Assembly (NCBI RefSeq): GCF_003172935.1
Contig: NZ_QGKS01000253.1
Coordinates: 1-64,000 of the forward strand
Length of the DNA stretch: 64,000 nt
Source: Micromonospora sicca
GTDB taxonomy: Bacteria > Actinomycetota > Actinomycetes > Mycobacteriales > Micromonosporaceae
Reading direction: 5' to 3'
Part shown: one piece after another, positions 33,232-42,311 of the stretch
Layout of the letters: every line of letters starts with the position of its first letter
Numbering within the stretch: the first letter of the stretch is position 1
Made by a program: the position numbers and the translations under genes
Notes under the pieces: model-generated
Seen by the model: the letters and a program-made list of their open reading frames with translations, nothing else
The model's database searches: none
Told to the model about the DNA's origin: nothing

Positions 33232-34545
33232 CTACGTCGCGCCCAGATGGGCGATCATCGTCTGGTTCGCGGCCCAGCCATCGGGGAACTTGACCGGCAC
33301 GTCGAGGTGCACGGTCTCGGTCGAGGGGTGGGCGTCGAGCAGCTCGCCGATGCCCGCCCGGGCCACCACGATGCAGGCGTGCCGGTGCCGGGACGTCAGC
33401 ACGCAGAGCCGCCCCGACTCCAGGTGGAAGGCCGTCGCGTCCCGCCGTCCGGAGAGTGGGTGCGGGACGATCGTCACGTCGTACTCGCGGCCCTGGAGCC
33501 GGTTGGCGGTGTCTACGGTGATGCCCGCGCCGGCCTCGCCGAGGTGTGCGCGGATGGCCGCGACTTGGTCGCGGTGGGCGGCCCCGACGGCGATCCGGTC
33601 CGCGGTGACCGGCGCGCCGGCCGGCGCGTGTTCGGAGAGCGCGACCGCTCCGCGCTGCAACACCCGCAGGGCGAGGACCGCGCAGGCCGCGGCGGCCTCC
33701 GCGTCGGTACGCAGAGTGTGCCGGGCCGGCAGCTCGTACAGCGCCCACCCGGAGGTGGCCGCCAGCTCCACCGCCGCGTCGACCGCGTCCCCTGGTCCGG
33801 ACGCGGTGAACGCCAGGGCCCGGTCGTCGGGGCCGGTGCCGGCGCGGAACCCGGTGAACGGGTAGAAGGCCGCCGCGACGACCGGCGCCGCCGAGGCGGG
33901 CAGTCGCCAGGACACGGGCAGGCGGTGCACCGGAAGCTCCGGGTTGTGCCGCAGGAGCACCGCCACGGCCGACTGCATCGGATCCCAGGTCAGGCCGGTC
34001 CAGCGCGCGGTCTCGACCGTGGAGAAAGGGTCGAGCTGCCCGGGGTCGCCGACGAACAGCGCCCGCTCGAACCTGCCGGCCACGCGCAGCAGGGCGTCCG
34101 ACCGCATCTGGTACGCCTCGTCGACGATCGCCCACGGCCAGGAGCCCTCGGTGACGGTGGCCCACTTGGCGGCCGTACCGAGGATGACGGCCGGACCGCC
34201 GAGGTCGATGACCTTGGCGGCGACCTTGACCGTCTCGTGGTCTCTGACCCGGGCGGAGGGCCGGTAGTCGGCGGCGGAGAGCCGGCCGATGCGCAGCTCG
34301 GGGGCCTTGCGGGCGAGGCGGTCGATGAGGTCGTCGACCTGCTCGTTGGTCTGCGCGATGATGATCAGGGGCTCGCCGGCGACGGCCAGCTCGACGGCGG
34401 CGCGGACCACGAGGGTCGACTTGCCGGCCCCTGGTGGGGAGTCGACCACCACGCCCCGATGCGTGCCGCAGCGCAGGTCGGCCAGCACCGCGCTGATCAC
34501 GCGGTCGGCCTCCACCCCCGGCGGCACGGCCAACCCAGCGAGCAT
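33232..34545 (-). CDS. SF1-type AAA ATPase/helicase-like protein (copy 1, intact)
   Basis: 437 residues. Walker A SPPGAGKSTLV (about 36-46), Walker B IVDEAY (140-145), motif III FVGDPGQLDP (164-172) and the late TVDTANRLQGREYDVTIV motif are those of superfamily 1 helicases of the UvrD/AAA_12 type. The 1B and 2B accessory domains are almost absent, making it far shorter than UvrD or RecD. The C-terminus TVHLDVPVKFPDGWAANQ is shared with copy 2. The role is unknown; nucleic-acid remodelling is inferred. It stands alone between abiE and a tRNA remnant. A second, frameshifted copy lies at 48525-49855. Confidence 0.85.
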   Translation of the reverse strand: MLAGLAVPPGVEADRVISAVLADLRCGTHRGVVVDSPPGAGKSTLVVRAAVELAVAGEPLIIIAQTNEQVDDLIDRLARKAPELRIGRLSAADYRPSARVRDHETVKVAAKVIDLGGPAVILGTAAKWATVTEGSWPWAIVDEAYQMRSDALLRVAGRFERALFVGDPGQLDPFSTVETARWTGLTWDPMQSAVAVLLRHNPELPVHRLPVSWRLPASAAPVVAAAFYPFTGFRAGTGPDDRALAFTASGPGDAVDAAVELAATSGWALYELPARHTLRTDAEAAAACAVLALRVLQRGAVALSEHAPAGAPVTADRIAVGAAHRDQVAAIRAHLGEAGAGITVDTANRLQGREYDVTIVPHPLSGRRDATAFHLESGRLCVLTSRHRHACIVVARAGIGELLDAHPSTETVHLDVPVKFPDGWAANQTMIAHLGAT

Positions 34546-35020
34546 GGACCCGTCACCTCCCGACCCGGCACCCTACCGGCCGCGCACGCGCCTCCTGCGA
34601 TACCGCCGGGTCGGGACCGGACGCGCCCTGCCTGAACTTCGACAACCTCGTCGATGGTCAGCGCACCTGGGAGTGCTCCCGGTCGCTCTACCTCCAGCCC
34701 GGCCATTCGAGTCACGCGCTAGCCGCGATTACCTCAAGAAGCAGTTTCGGGCGAATTCGCCTGCCGGTCCTCCACTGCCGATTCAGGCATACACCAGGGC
34801 GAGTCTGCGATGTTCGCGGTCGTCGGTGCGCTTGGCCAGGGCCCGCAACTGGGCCGAGGCGGTGGCGGGATGGCGCGCGCACCAGGCCTGCATGAGGGCG
34901 GCGGCGGTTTTCGGCGGGCTCCCGGTGGCGGTGGCAACCACCACCAGGACGAGCCCGGACCTCAGCGGACCGCCGAGCAGCGCAGAACCAGGCTGACCCC
35001 CAAGCCTGGCCGGCTCCTGG
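34546..35020. other. Remnant-bearing intergenic stretch
   Basis: No intact gene is present. A minus-strand frame ending at 34783 encodes WCARHPATASAQLRALAKRT and the following DDREHRRLALVYA, which looks like a genuine protein C-terminus. Its apparent N-terminus (MEPRGLEPLTP type) is only the antisense of the tRNA remnant. Sequence at 34620-34715 encodes VERPGALPGALTIDEVVEV on the minus strand, also without context. Both are probably leftovers of an excised or decayed element. Confidence 0.4.
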
Positions 35021-35057
35021 CGTTGTGGGGTCAGGGGTTCGAGTCCCCTCGGCTCCA
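35021..35057 (+). other. 3' end of a tRNA gene (T-arm and acceptor strand), attachment-site remnant
   Basis: A T-arm (AGGGG-TTCGAGT-CCCCT, 35033-35049) is followed by acceptor strand CGGCTCC and discriminator A at 35057. The complementary GGAGCCG and the D and anticodon arms are missing upstream, so this is not a whole tRNA. Such 3' halves are what site-specific integrases leave as attR/attL copies. Confidence 0.65.
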
Positions 35058-35176
35058 CTCCCGGAACGATGCCGTGGTCAGGTCAATGGAGGCATATGCG
35101 AACCGAGATCCGAGCGCGATCGGGGGGAGATGTCCGCGCCCCATCCTGCCGTTGTCGATCTGTCGAGGAGGCGGCC

Positions 35177-35767
35177 ATGCACTGGGTCCGCACGAACTTG
35201 AGTCCGCCGGCGTTCGCCGCGGTCGCTCTCCTGTTCGCCCTACCGTTCGCGGCGCTGAAGGGTGAGGCCGGGGAATGGCGTGTGGCGGTGACCTGGACTG
35301 GTTGGGGCTTGACCGTCGGTGGCGGGGCTCAGGTCCACCTGGAGACCCTGCTCTGGGATGGCGACCGTGGTCAGTACGTCATGCAGGAGGTGCCGAACGA
35401 GGCGCCGCAGATCGGTCCCGAGGAGCCCATCTACCTGCCGGGGCAACCGCTCTTCATGGTCGCCGCGCTGGGTGTCCTGGCTGGCGTGCTTGCCAGGATC
35501 CTGGCCGGTGTCAAGTCCCGCCTGGTGGTATCGGCGGTAGCGGCATTCGTCGCGGCGGGGGCGCTTGCGCTCGGCCTACGGGGCGTACTGCGTCGCTTTG
35601 ATCCGCCGCCTTACGACGAGGCCATGTCCGCCGTACCGGCCGTCGGGTTCTGGCTGGCGGTCGGCATCCTGGCATTGCTCGGCGTCGGCAATGCGATCGC
35701 GGCGTACCGGTTGCGGAGGCGTGGCGAAGCCCTCAAGCCTGAACTCGGTGACGAATTGACTGGGTAG
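35177..35767 (+). CDS. Four-helix membrane protein of unknown function
   Basis: 196 residues from the ATG at 35177, preceded by GAGGAGG. Four hydrophobic segments are predicted (about 10-28, 92-110, 116-134 and 158-178). A loop of about 60 residues between the first two carries WTGWGLTVGGGAQVHLETLLWD and faces outside. The C-terminus is basic then acidic. No known family motif was recognised. It follows the tRNA remnant by about 120 bp and converges on the MmyB-type regulator; the 190 bp between them contains no intact gene. Confidence 0.7.
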   Translation: MHWVRTNLSPPAFAAVALLFALPFAALKGEAGEWRVAVTWTGWGLTVGGGAQVHLETLLWDGDRGQYVMQEVPNEAPQIGPEEPIYLPGQPLFMVAALGVLAGVLARILAGVKSRLVVSAVAAFVAAGALALGLRGVLRRFDPPPYDEAMSAVPAVGFWLAVGILALLGVGNAIAAYRLRRRGEALKPELGDELTG

Positions 35768-35954
35768 GCCCCGTACCCGGACCTTGCCCGCTGGCTCTAC
35801 GGCGGCTGATCCGCCTCACGTGGGTGGCCGACAGGAAAGCCGCGGAGCGTGGCCGCTACTGCGGTCAGTTCCCGCCGCGGTACGGGCCATCCACGTAGAC
35901 GAGCGTGTCACCGACGGCCCTCGTCTGCAGGTGTAGCGGATTTCTCCGGCAGGG

Positions 35955-36809
35955 CTAACCGGGCGTCGTGTCGGCGGGGAAGCGCTCGTGTCCCAGCACG
36001 GCGAGCAGCTGCAGCTTCTCGCAGCCCTCGCTGCGCGGGGATGCGGTGAGCACGAGCAGTGCCTGGGACTGGTCCTCGGTGAACAGCGCCTGGCAGTCGA
36101 GTTCGATCGCACCGAGCTGGGGATGGATGAGTGTCTTGTGGTCCGCGAAGCGCTTGGCGACCTCGTGCCGTTCCCACAGCTCGGCGAACTCCGGGCTCGC
36201 CTTCTGCAGCGCCCGCACCAGCTCACCGGCCCGCGATTGCGGGCCCATCGATCCGTACGCGGCACGCAGGTTGGCGACCTGGGCGCGGCTCTGCCGGTCG
36301 CGGTCCTCCTCGGGGTAGCGCAGCCGCTCCGCGGGAGCCGTGAACCACCGGTAGATCTCGCTGCGGGCGAGGCCCGTGTAGCCCGAGTTGTCGCCGAGCA
36401 GGGCTGCGGCCATCCGGTTCTGCACGAGCGTCTCGCCGAGGTTGGACAGGATGAGCGCCGGGGTGTCGTCGAGCCGGTCCAGCACGCGCAGCAGCGCCGG
36501 GGCGACGTGCGTCGCCGCGGACACGACTGCCGGGGCGTTGTGCCCCGCCACCCGGAACAGGTAGTCGCGTTCGTCCTTCGTCAGCCGCAGCGCCCGGGCG
36601 AGCGACGCGAGCATCTGGGCGCTCGGCTGCGGGCCGCGCTGCTGTTCGAGCCGGGTGTAGTAGTCGGTCGACATCGCGGCGAGGGCGGCGACCTCCTCAC
36701 GGCGCAGGCCCGGTGCACGCCGGCGCGCGCCCGCAGCCAGCCCGACGTCCCCGGGCTGCAGCGCCTCGCGGCGGCGGCGCAGGAAATCGGCCAGTGCTGC
36801 ACGATCCAT
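35955..36809 (-). CDS. XRE/MmyB-type transcriptional regulator
   Basis: 284 residues from the ATG at 36809. The N-terminal HTH_31 (about 5-70; FLRRRREALQPGDVG, GLRREEVAALAAMSTDYYTRLEQ) is followed by the MmyB-like ligand-binding domain (ALILSNLGETLVQNRMAAALLGD, LVRALQKASPEFAELWERHEV). This is the intact form of the protein truncated at 4847-5338. It is divergent from an SDR gene with about 100 bp between starts, the standard genomic arrangement in which the regulator controls the dehydrogenase. Confidence 0.92.
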   Translation of the reverse strand: MDRAALADFLRRRREALQPGDVGLAAGARRRAPGLRREEVAALAAMSTDYYTRLEQQRGPQPSAQMLASLARALRLTKDERDYLFRVAGHNAPAVVSAATHVAPALLRVLDRLDDTPALILSNLGETLVQNRMAAALLGDNSGYTGLARSEIYRWFTAPAERLRYPEEDRDRQSRAQVANLRAAYGSMGPQSRAGELVRALQKASPEFAELWERHEVAKRFADHKTLIHPQLGAIELDCQALFTEDQSQALLVLTASPRSEGCEKLQLLAVLGHERFPADTTPG

Positions 36810-36909
36810 GATCCCAGTATCCGGCTGCGGCGGGCGCGAACCAGGGATTGCGGATCCCCCGATGACCGGTCTCTGCCCCGAACCAGGGACGACGGCCGAA
36901 GCTCGGTGC

Positions 36910-37674
36910 ATGAACATCTCCGGAAACACCATCTTCATCCCCGGCTCCACGAGCGGGATCGGTCTCGCCCTGGCGCTCGAGCTGCGGGCCAAGGGCAACA
37001 CGGTCATCGTCGGCGGTCGGCGCACCGACCTGCTCGAGCAGATCGCCGCGGACCACTCCGACATCGACACCGTGGCGATCGACACGACGAGCGCCGCGAG
37101 CATCGAGGCCGCCGCGAAGGAGGTGCTGGCGAAGCACCCGGACCTCAACGTCCTGGTCACGATGGCCGGCATCATGCGTATCGAGGACTGGCGCAAGCCG
37201 GAAACGTTCCTCGCCTCGGCCGAGGCGGTGCTGACGACCAACGTGCTCGGCCCGATCCGCCTGATCGCCGCGTTCATCGAGCACCTGCAGGCGCAGCCGG
37301 ACGCCACCATCATCACCGTCTCCTCGGGCCTGGCGTTCGCGCCGCTCAAGGTCACCCCGAGCTACAACGCGTCGAAGGCCGCGATCCACATGCTCAGCGA
37401 GTCGATCCGGCTGCAGCTCGCGGACACGACCGTGAAGATCGTGGAGCTCGAACCGCCGGCCGTCCGCACCGCGCTGCTGCCCGGGCAGGAGACCAGCGAG
37501 TTCGGGGTGCCGCTGGACGAGTTCGTGGCGGAGGTCGTCGCGCTGCTCGAGTCGCAGCCCGACGCGAAGGAGATCCAGGTCGAGCGGGTGAAGTTCCTCC
37601 GCTACGGCGAGGCGCGCGGCGACTACGACCAGGTCGTCGCGACGCTCAACGCGTCCGACCCCCACGGGAAGTAG
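36910..37674 (+). CDS. Short-chain dehydrogenase/reductase (DltE-like)
   Basis: 254 residues from the ATG at 36910. Cofactor motif GSTSGIGLALALEL at 12-25, catalytic Tyr and Lys in SYNASKAAIHM and the upstream Ser in TVSSGLAF. The TSGIG form and the late LEPPAVRTALLPG place it near DltE/YciK-type SDRs of unknown substrate. The divergent MmyB-type regulator at 35955-36809 is the likely controller. Confidence 0.9.
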   Translation: MNISGNTIFIPGSTSGIGLALALELRAKGNTVIVGGRRTDLLEQIAADHSDIDTVAIDTTSAASIEAAAKEVLAKHPDLNVLVTMAGIMRIEDWRKPETFLASAEAVLTTNVLGPIRLIAAFIEHLQAQPDATIITVSSGLAFAPLKVTPSYNASKAAIHMLSESIRLQLADTTVKIVELEPPAVRTALLPGQETSEFGVPLDEFVAEVVALLESQPDAKEIQVERVKFLRYGEARGDYDQVVATLNASDPHGK

Positions 37675-37979
37675 TCTCGGCCGGCCCCGGCGGCGGGTGG
37701 CTCGCTTACGGGACCATGGAGCCGCCATGACGTCGGGAAACGGTCAAGCGTCACCTGAGGGTTGCCGAAGAAAAATAGCGCGCAGGTTGAAGGCCAAGAT
37801 TAGGAAAGATTAAGAATCCGATTAGCGGAGTCTTACGTACGCACAATTCCGGCACCCAATGTGCCCGCTTGACAGCGCAGGGAATTGGCGTCACCGGCTC
37901 GTTGATTTCTCCGGGCCGTCCTCACTAATGTTGGTCAGCGTCCGTTCCGGATGTCGGTCTCCACCTGGAGTGCCCCGGG

Positions 37980-38125
37980 ACGGCCACCGCCGAGTCGCTG
38001 GACGTCACTGGCGTCGCCAGGCGAGCCGGGGAACCACCGCAGGTTTCGGGGTGAATCCGCATCAGCGGTAGGGCGCCTTCCACGCCCGAACCCGTCAGCT
38101 AACCCGGCAGGCGGTCGAGGTCGGT
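37980..38125 (+). ncRNA. ydaO/yuaA c-di-AMP riboswitch
   Basis: It has the diagnostic conserved blocks of this riboswitch class in the right order: GAGCCGGGGAACCA, then TTTCGGGGTGAATCC, GCGGTAGGGCGCC and the highly conserved CGAACCCGTCAGCTAACC. It lies about 45 nt upstream of the P60 peptidase start, the typical actinobacterial arrangement. When c-di-AMP is high these switches turn the downstream cell-wall hydrolase gene off. The 5' limit is approximate. The rest of 37675-37979 holds no gene. Confidence 0.92.
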
Positions 38126-38168
38126 GCACGTGGGGTGCGTCGGCCTCGAGTGGAAGGAGCCGAAGCCG

Positions 38169-39266
38169 TTGCCACCCGTGCGCACCCGGCCCGCCGGATC
38201 GCGTCTGTTCACCAGAATCCTCGCCGTCGCGGCGGCGGCCATGGTGGCCGTCGGGCCAGCGGCCCCCGCCCACGCCGCACCGTCGGCCGCCGATGTGCAG
38301 CAGCAGATCGATGCGGCGTGGCAAAAGCTCGAACCCGTCATCGAGCAGTACAACAAGGTCCGGTCGGAACTGGCCGTGGACCAGCGGAGGTCGGCCGAAC
38401 TGAGCCGGAGGATCGAGCCGCTCGGCAAGTCGGTGGAGATCAGCAGGACCCGGGTCCAGGAGATTGTGACGGGGTACTACAAGCAGGAAAAATCGCTTTC
38501 CACATTCAACGCCCTGCTGTCCCGCGGCTCGCCGCCGATCGCGTTGGGGGATCAGCTCGCGCTCGTGAATCAGGTGGCAAATTCGGAGCAGCGACAGATC
38601 ACCCGGCTGTCGGCCCAGCAGGCGAGCTACGACGCCGACAAGGAGAAGGTTGACGCGCTGATCGCGATACAGCAGCGCCAGCAGGCCCAGCTGGCGGCTC
38701 GCAAGAAGGCCATCGACGCCGAGATCAAGCGGCTGGATGCGCTACACAGACAGGTCGCCGCCGCGGAGGCGACCGCAACGGCCAAGGCGGCCGCGGACGC
38801 CGCGGCGGCCAGAGCCGCAGCCGCCGCGCAGACAGCCGCCACCGCGAGCAGCAGCTCACCCATCACGTCGACCAGTTCGCTGTTCATCGGTGGGAAGTGT
38901 CCCGCCGTCCCCATCACGGGAAGCGGCGGCGTCGCGGCGAAAACCGCGTGCAATCAGATCGGCGAGCCGTACGTGTGGGCGGCCGACGGTCCCGACTCGT
39001 TCGACTGCTCCGGCCTGACCCAGTACGCGTGGGCCTCCGCCGGGGTGCAGCTGACCCATTACACAGGTTCTCAATGGACCGCAGGTGTGGCGGTGAGCAG
39101 AGCAAACCTTCGCACGGGTGACCTCGTCTTCTTCTACTCCGATCACCATCACGTGGGCATCTACGTCGGCAACGGACTGATCGTCCACGCCCCGCATACC
39201 GGGGACGTGGTCCGAATGGCCCAGCTGGCGGATATGCCGTACAGCGGTGCTCGCCGCCCCGGCTGA
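38169..39266 (+). CDS. Secreted NlpC/P60 endopeptidase with coiled-coil domain
   Basis: 365 residues from a TTG at 38169, chosen because AAGGAG stands 9 bp upstream. A signal peptide (about 5-37) is followed by two long coiled-coil stretches (about 45-210) with an Ala/Gln/Lys heptad bias, a Ser-rich linker and the NlpC/P60 domain (from about 243). The triad is Cys280 in DSFDCSGLTQYAW, His328 in HHHVGIYVG and His340 in IVHAPH. It cleaves D-gamma-Glu/meso-DAP links of peptidoglycan stem peptides, like RipA/RpfA-associated hydrolases. The c-di-AMP riboswitch upstream ties it to cell-wall and turgor control. Confidence 0.93.
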   Translation: MPPVRTRPAGSRLFTRILAVAAAAMVAVGPAAPAHAAPSAADVQQQIDAAWQKLEPVIEQYNKVRSELAVDQRRSAELSRRIEPLGKSVEISRTRVQEIVTGYYKQEKSLSTFNALLSRGSPPIALGDQLALVNQVANSEQRQITRLSAQQASYDADKEKVDALIAIQQRQQAQLAARKKAIDAEIKRLDALHRQVAAAEATATAKAAADAAAARAAAAAQTAATASSSSPITSTSSLFIGGKCPAVPITGSGGVAAKTACNQIGEPYVWAADGPDSFDCSGLTQYAWASAGVQLTHYTGSQWTAGVAVSRANLRTGDLVFFYSDHHHVGIYVGNGLIVHAPHTGDVVRMAQLADMPYSGARRPG

Positions 39267-39457
39267 CCGTCCGGTCCCGAGCTGTAGGTTCTCAACCTCG
39301 ATGACGCTTTCTCAAGATCATGCCGCCGCGGATGTGGGCAACGAGCCCGCTGGCGGTGCTCCGGCTCCGGGGCGTCACTCTGGAGGTCGATGCTGGCGCC
39401 CGGCCTGATCGCCAAGAACGGCGCCAGGCTGAACGGGGCCCCGCTCGGGGACGATGC

Positions 39458-40537
39458 CTACGGCGTGCCGGGCAGCCGGACCGTGACGAGGAGACCGCCG
39501 ACGGGGCTGGGGACGAGGTCGAGGGTCCCGTCGTGGGCGCGGACGATGCTGTGCACGATGGCCAGGCCGAGGCCGACGCCGGCGTGTTCGTCGGTGTGTA
39601 CGCGTTCCGTTCCGCGCTGGAAGGGTTCGGTGAGGGTCGGTATCAGTTCTGGTGGGAGCCGACGACCCGTGTTCTCGACCTGCAGCACGCTCGTGTCGCC
39701 GTGCGCCTCGGTGTGGACCGTCACGGTGCCGTCGGCGGGGAGGTTGTGGACGATGGCGTTCTGGACGAGGTTCGTCACCATCCGCGACAGAATTTCGGCG
39801 GAGCCGCTGGTCTGAGCCGCCCCGCCGGTGACGTCCAGCGTGATCCGGCGCTGTTCGGCGAGGGGAAGCAGCGTTTCGGCGGCTTCTTCGGCGATGAGGG
39901 AGAGGTCGACGCTCTCGCGGGTGAAGTTTCCGCGGTCGCCGCGGCTGAGCAGCAGGAGGGCCTCGGTGAGGTCGATCGCCCGCTTGTTGACGACGTGCAG
40001 GCGTTCGATGAGTTCGCCCCGGACTCGCGTGGGGTCCTGGCGGGCGACGTCCAGGAGCGTCCGCGAGATCGCCAGCGGGGTGCGCAGTTCGTGGGAGGCG
40101 TTCGCGGCGAACCTCTGCTTCTCGGCGACGTGGGACTCGAGTTGTTCGAGCATCGAGTCGAACGCGTCGGAGAGTTCACGGAATTCGTCCTGGCGGCCCT
40201 TCATACGGATCCGGTGGGACAGCGACCCCCTCCCGGCCATCCGTGCCGCATCCGTAATCTGTGTGAGTGGTGCGAGCATCCGGCCGGCGAGGGTCCATCC
40301 CCCGACGAGCCCGAACATGAGCAGGAAGACCATCGCTACGGCCGCGGCGGGGGCGAAGGTGTGCACAAGGAGGTAGCGGTTGGGCGAGATCCCGAGAAGG
40401 CCCTGGGAGGTGTCGGGTACGTAGCGCAGCAGGAACCCCCACACCACGGCCAGCAGGAGGGCGCCGGCGACGGCGAGGAACCCGGCGTAGCTGAGGGTGA
40501 GTTTCAGTCGGGCGCTGAGCCCTGGGCGTCTATGCAT
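39458..40537 (-). CDS. Sensor histidine kinase
   Basis: 359 residues: membrane helices at about 17-37 and 62-83, a short extracytoplasmic loop of about 25 residues, HAMP (84-135), HisKA with phospho-acceptor His149 (ANASHELRTPL) and the HATPase domain (N-box NLVQNAIVHN, G-box GVGLGLAIV). The tiny loop suggests a membrane or intramembrane signal, as in LiaS/VanS-type kinases. It overlaps the response regulator gene by 8 bp and is third in a VanZ-like, regulator, kinase operon. Confidence 0.93.
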   Translation of the reverse strand: MHRRPGLSARLKLTLSYAGFLAVAGALLLAVVWGFLLRYVPDTSQGLLGISPNRYLLVHTFAPAAAVAMVFLLMFGLVGGWTLAGRMLAPLTQITDAARMAGRGSLSHRIRMKGRQDEFRELSDAFDSMLEQLESHVAEKQRFAANASHELRTPLAISRTLLDVARQDPTRVRGELIERLHVVNKRAIDLTEALLLLSRGDRGNFTRESVDLSLIAEEAAETLLPLAEQRRITLDVTGGAAQTSGSAEILSRMVTNLVQNAIVHNLPADGTVTVHTEAHGDTSVLQVENTGRRLPPELIPTLTEPFQRGTERVHTDEHAGVGLGLAIVHSIVRAHDGTLDLVPSPVGGLLVTVRLPGTP

Positions 40538-41246
40538 GCGTACTGCCGGGGGCGGTGGTGTCCCTGTCAGGGGCGATGGTGTTCATACCGGTGTCGATCC
40601 GGTAGCCGACGCCGGGAACGGTGGCGATGATCCATGGTTCGCCGAGCCGTTTGCGCAGTGCGGAGACGGTGATGCGCACGGCGTTGGTGAGGGGGTTGGC
40701 GTTCTCGTCCCAGGCCCGTTCCAGCAGCTCCTCGGCGCTGACGACCCCGCCCTCGGCGGCGACGAGGACTTCCAGCACGGCGAACTGTTTGCGGGTGAGC
40801 GCGACGTAGCGTCCGTCGCGGAAGACCTCCCGACGGAAGGGGTCGAGCCGCAGGTCCGCGATCACGCGGACCGGGGGCCGGGCGTACCCGCGTCTGCGGT
40901 CGAGCGCCCTCAGCCGCAGGACGAGCTCCCGCAGCTCGAACGGTTTGGTGAGGTAGTCGTCGGCGCCGAGCTCGAACCCGGAAGCCTTGTCGTCGATCCG
41001 GTCGGCAGCGGTGAGCATGAGGATCGGGATGCCGCTGCCGGAGGCGACGATGCGCCGGGCGACCTCGTCGCCGGAGGGGCCGGGGATGTCGCGGTCGAGG
41101 ACCGCGAGGTCGTAGGAGTTGACGCTGAGCAGTTCCAGGGCGGAGTCGCCGTCGCCGGCGATGTCGGCGGCAATCGCCTCCAGCCGCAGACCGTCACGGA
41201 CCGCTTCGGCCAGGTAGGGCTCGTCCTCCACGATCAGTACGCGCAT
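40530..41246 (-). CDS. OmpR/PhoB-family response regulator
   Basis: 238 residues. The receiver domain (1-115) has the acidic pocket Glu8/Asp9, phospho-acceptor Asp51 (LAVLDRDIPG), Thr/Lys switch residues (LTAADR, LTKPFE) and a winged-helix DNA-binding domain (about 125-222; LTRKQFAVLEVLVAAEGG, NAVRITVSALRKRLG, VPGVGYRID). The 58-bp gap from the VanZ-like gene suggests one transcript. It probably activates its own operon in response to the adjacent kinase. Confidence 0.95.
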   Translation of the reverse strand: MRVLIVEDEPYLAEAVRDGLRLEAIAADIAGDGDSALELLSVNSYDLAVLDRDIPGPSGDEVARRIVASGSGIPILMLTAADRIDDKASGFELGADDYLTKPFELRELVLRLRALDRRRGYARPPVRVIADLRLDPFRREVFRDGRYVALTRKQFAVLEVLVAAEGGVVSAEELLERAWDENANPLTNAVRITVSALRKRLGEPWIIATVPGVGYRIDTGMNTIAPDRDTTAPGSTHA

Positions 41247-41304
41247 GCCTGAAGCCTATTGTCAGCACAAACTATCGCCGACGGGTGCATACCGGACACG
41301 CGCC

Positions 41305-42009
41305 TCAGCCTCCCGATGCCGGCGCGGGGCGAGGCTGGTCCGACGGCACCTCCGCCGTAGTGCGCCACCAGTGGCGCGACGCCAGCGCGGCCAGCACGGC
41401 GCCGGCGGCGTTGACCAGTACGTCATCCACGGAGGACACCCGGTCCAGCCGCAGGACGTACTGTGCGGTTTCGACCAGGACCGAACAGCCTGCCCCGAAC
41501 GCCAGGATCCGCGGCACGGACGCCAGCGCCGCGAACCGCATCGGAGCGAAGAACCCCAGCGCCGCGAAGATCAGCAGGTTGCCGACGATCCCGACCGGCC
41601 CCATCGTGACCAGGTCCCGCAGCGGGACCAGACTCACCCGGCCGGGGACGATGCCGGCCCCAAGGCCCGGCATCATGGTCATCCATACGAACGGCACCGT
41701 CCCGTGGACCATGCCCACCTCGGCCAGCGACATCCGCCACGCCGATGTGACGCCAGCGGCACGCCGACGGCGCGCCAGAGCCCATACCACCAGAGCGGCC
41801 AACGGCACCGCGACCAGCATCATGAGCAGCACACCGTTGAACGTATCGAAGCAGCCGTGCCACCGCCCGGCCATGCACCTCGGAGCGGACATCATGAGCG
41901 GCCGCCGCACGGCGAACGCCACGCTCGCCACGCCCAGGATCGCCAAGCTGACAAGCACGATCCTGCGCGTGCGGCGAGGCGGTGCTGACAGGGATGCGCT
42001 GTGGTTCAT
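41305..42009 (-). CDS. VanZ-like membrane protein
   Basis: 234 residues from the ATG at 42009, with five predicted membrane helices. The VanZ-type core is visible: PLRDLVTMGPVGIVGNLLIFAALGFFAPM, then ILAFGAGCSVLVETAQYVLRLDRVSSVDDVLVNAAGAVLA, which contains the conserved E-x2-Q and D-x2-D-v-l-x-N motifs. VanZ proteins give low-level lipoglycopeptide resistance. It is first in the operon with the response regulator and kinase, next to a P60 hydrolase, which supports a cell-envelope function. Teicoplanin resistance itself is not shown. Confidence 0.88.
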   Translation of the reverse strand: MNHSASLSAPPRRTRRIVLVSLAILGVASVAFAVRRPLMMSAPRCMAGRWHGCFDTFNGVLLMMLVAVPLAALVVWALARRRRAAGVTSAWRMSLAEVGMVHGTVPFVWMTMMPGLGAGIVPGRVSLVPLRDLVTMGPVGIVGNLLIFAALGFFAPMRFAALASVPRILAFGAGCSVLVETAQYVLRLDRVSSVDDVLVNAAGAVLAALASRHWWRTTAEVPSDQPRPAPASGG

Positions 42010-42029
42010 GTTCCCATTGGAAACGGAGG

Positions 42030-42311
42030 GCCGTTGCGGTGGCGTATGCGATTTTGGATAAGTCCGCGATACACGGAATCCCCGGCGTCGTCGCCCGGCA
42101 CCTCTGCCGCGACCAGAGCCCGCAGCCGGCTGTCGACATCGACGGGCAACCGGTCCACGACCCGGACGGTCAGCGCTTGCTCGACCCGGTGCAACGCGGA
42201 GCGCACGATCCGGTCGATCCGCCCGGCCACCGGCGGCTCGATCCGCTCCGTCCGGCAGCGCACCAGCAGCTCGTCGCGAACCGACTTCGGGTGCCGTTCG
42301 GCCTCGCACAC
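42030..42311 (-). pseudogene. Tn3-family transposase scrap (DUF4158 region)
   Basis: A frame on the minus strand encodes VRDELLVRCRTERIEPPVAGRIDRIVRSALHRVEQAL, the conserved linker of Tn3-type transposases (normally L-R-D-E-L-L-A-R-C-R-x-E-x-I-E-P-P). The 950-residue remainder, including the DDE core, is absent. The surrounding 42312-42616 contains no gene. A 12-bp motif near its end, TGAGAACCTACA (42459-42470), recurs inverted at 39283-39294. Confidence 0.6.

Noticed and set aside
35021..35057. A complete tRNA gene
   Set aside because: No 5' acceptor strand, D-arm or anticodon arm can be paired upstream, so only a 3' remnant is claimed.
34783..35058. Small minus-strand protein starting MEPRGLEPLTP
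   Set aside because: Its N-terminus is the reverse complement of a tRNA 3' end, a known false-gene signature; only the C-terminal residues may derive from a former gene.
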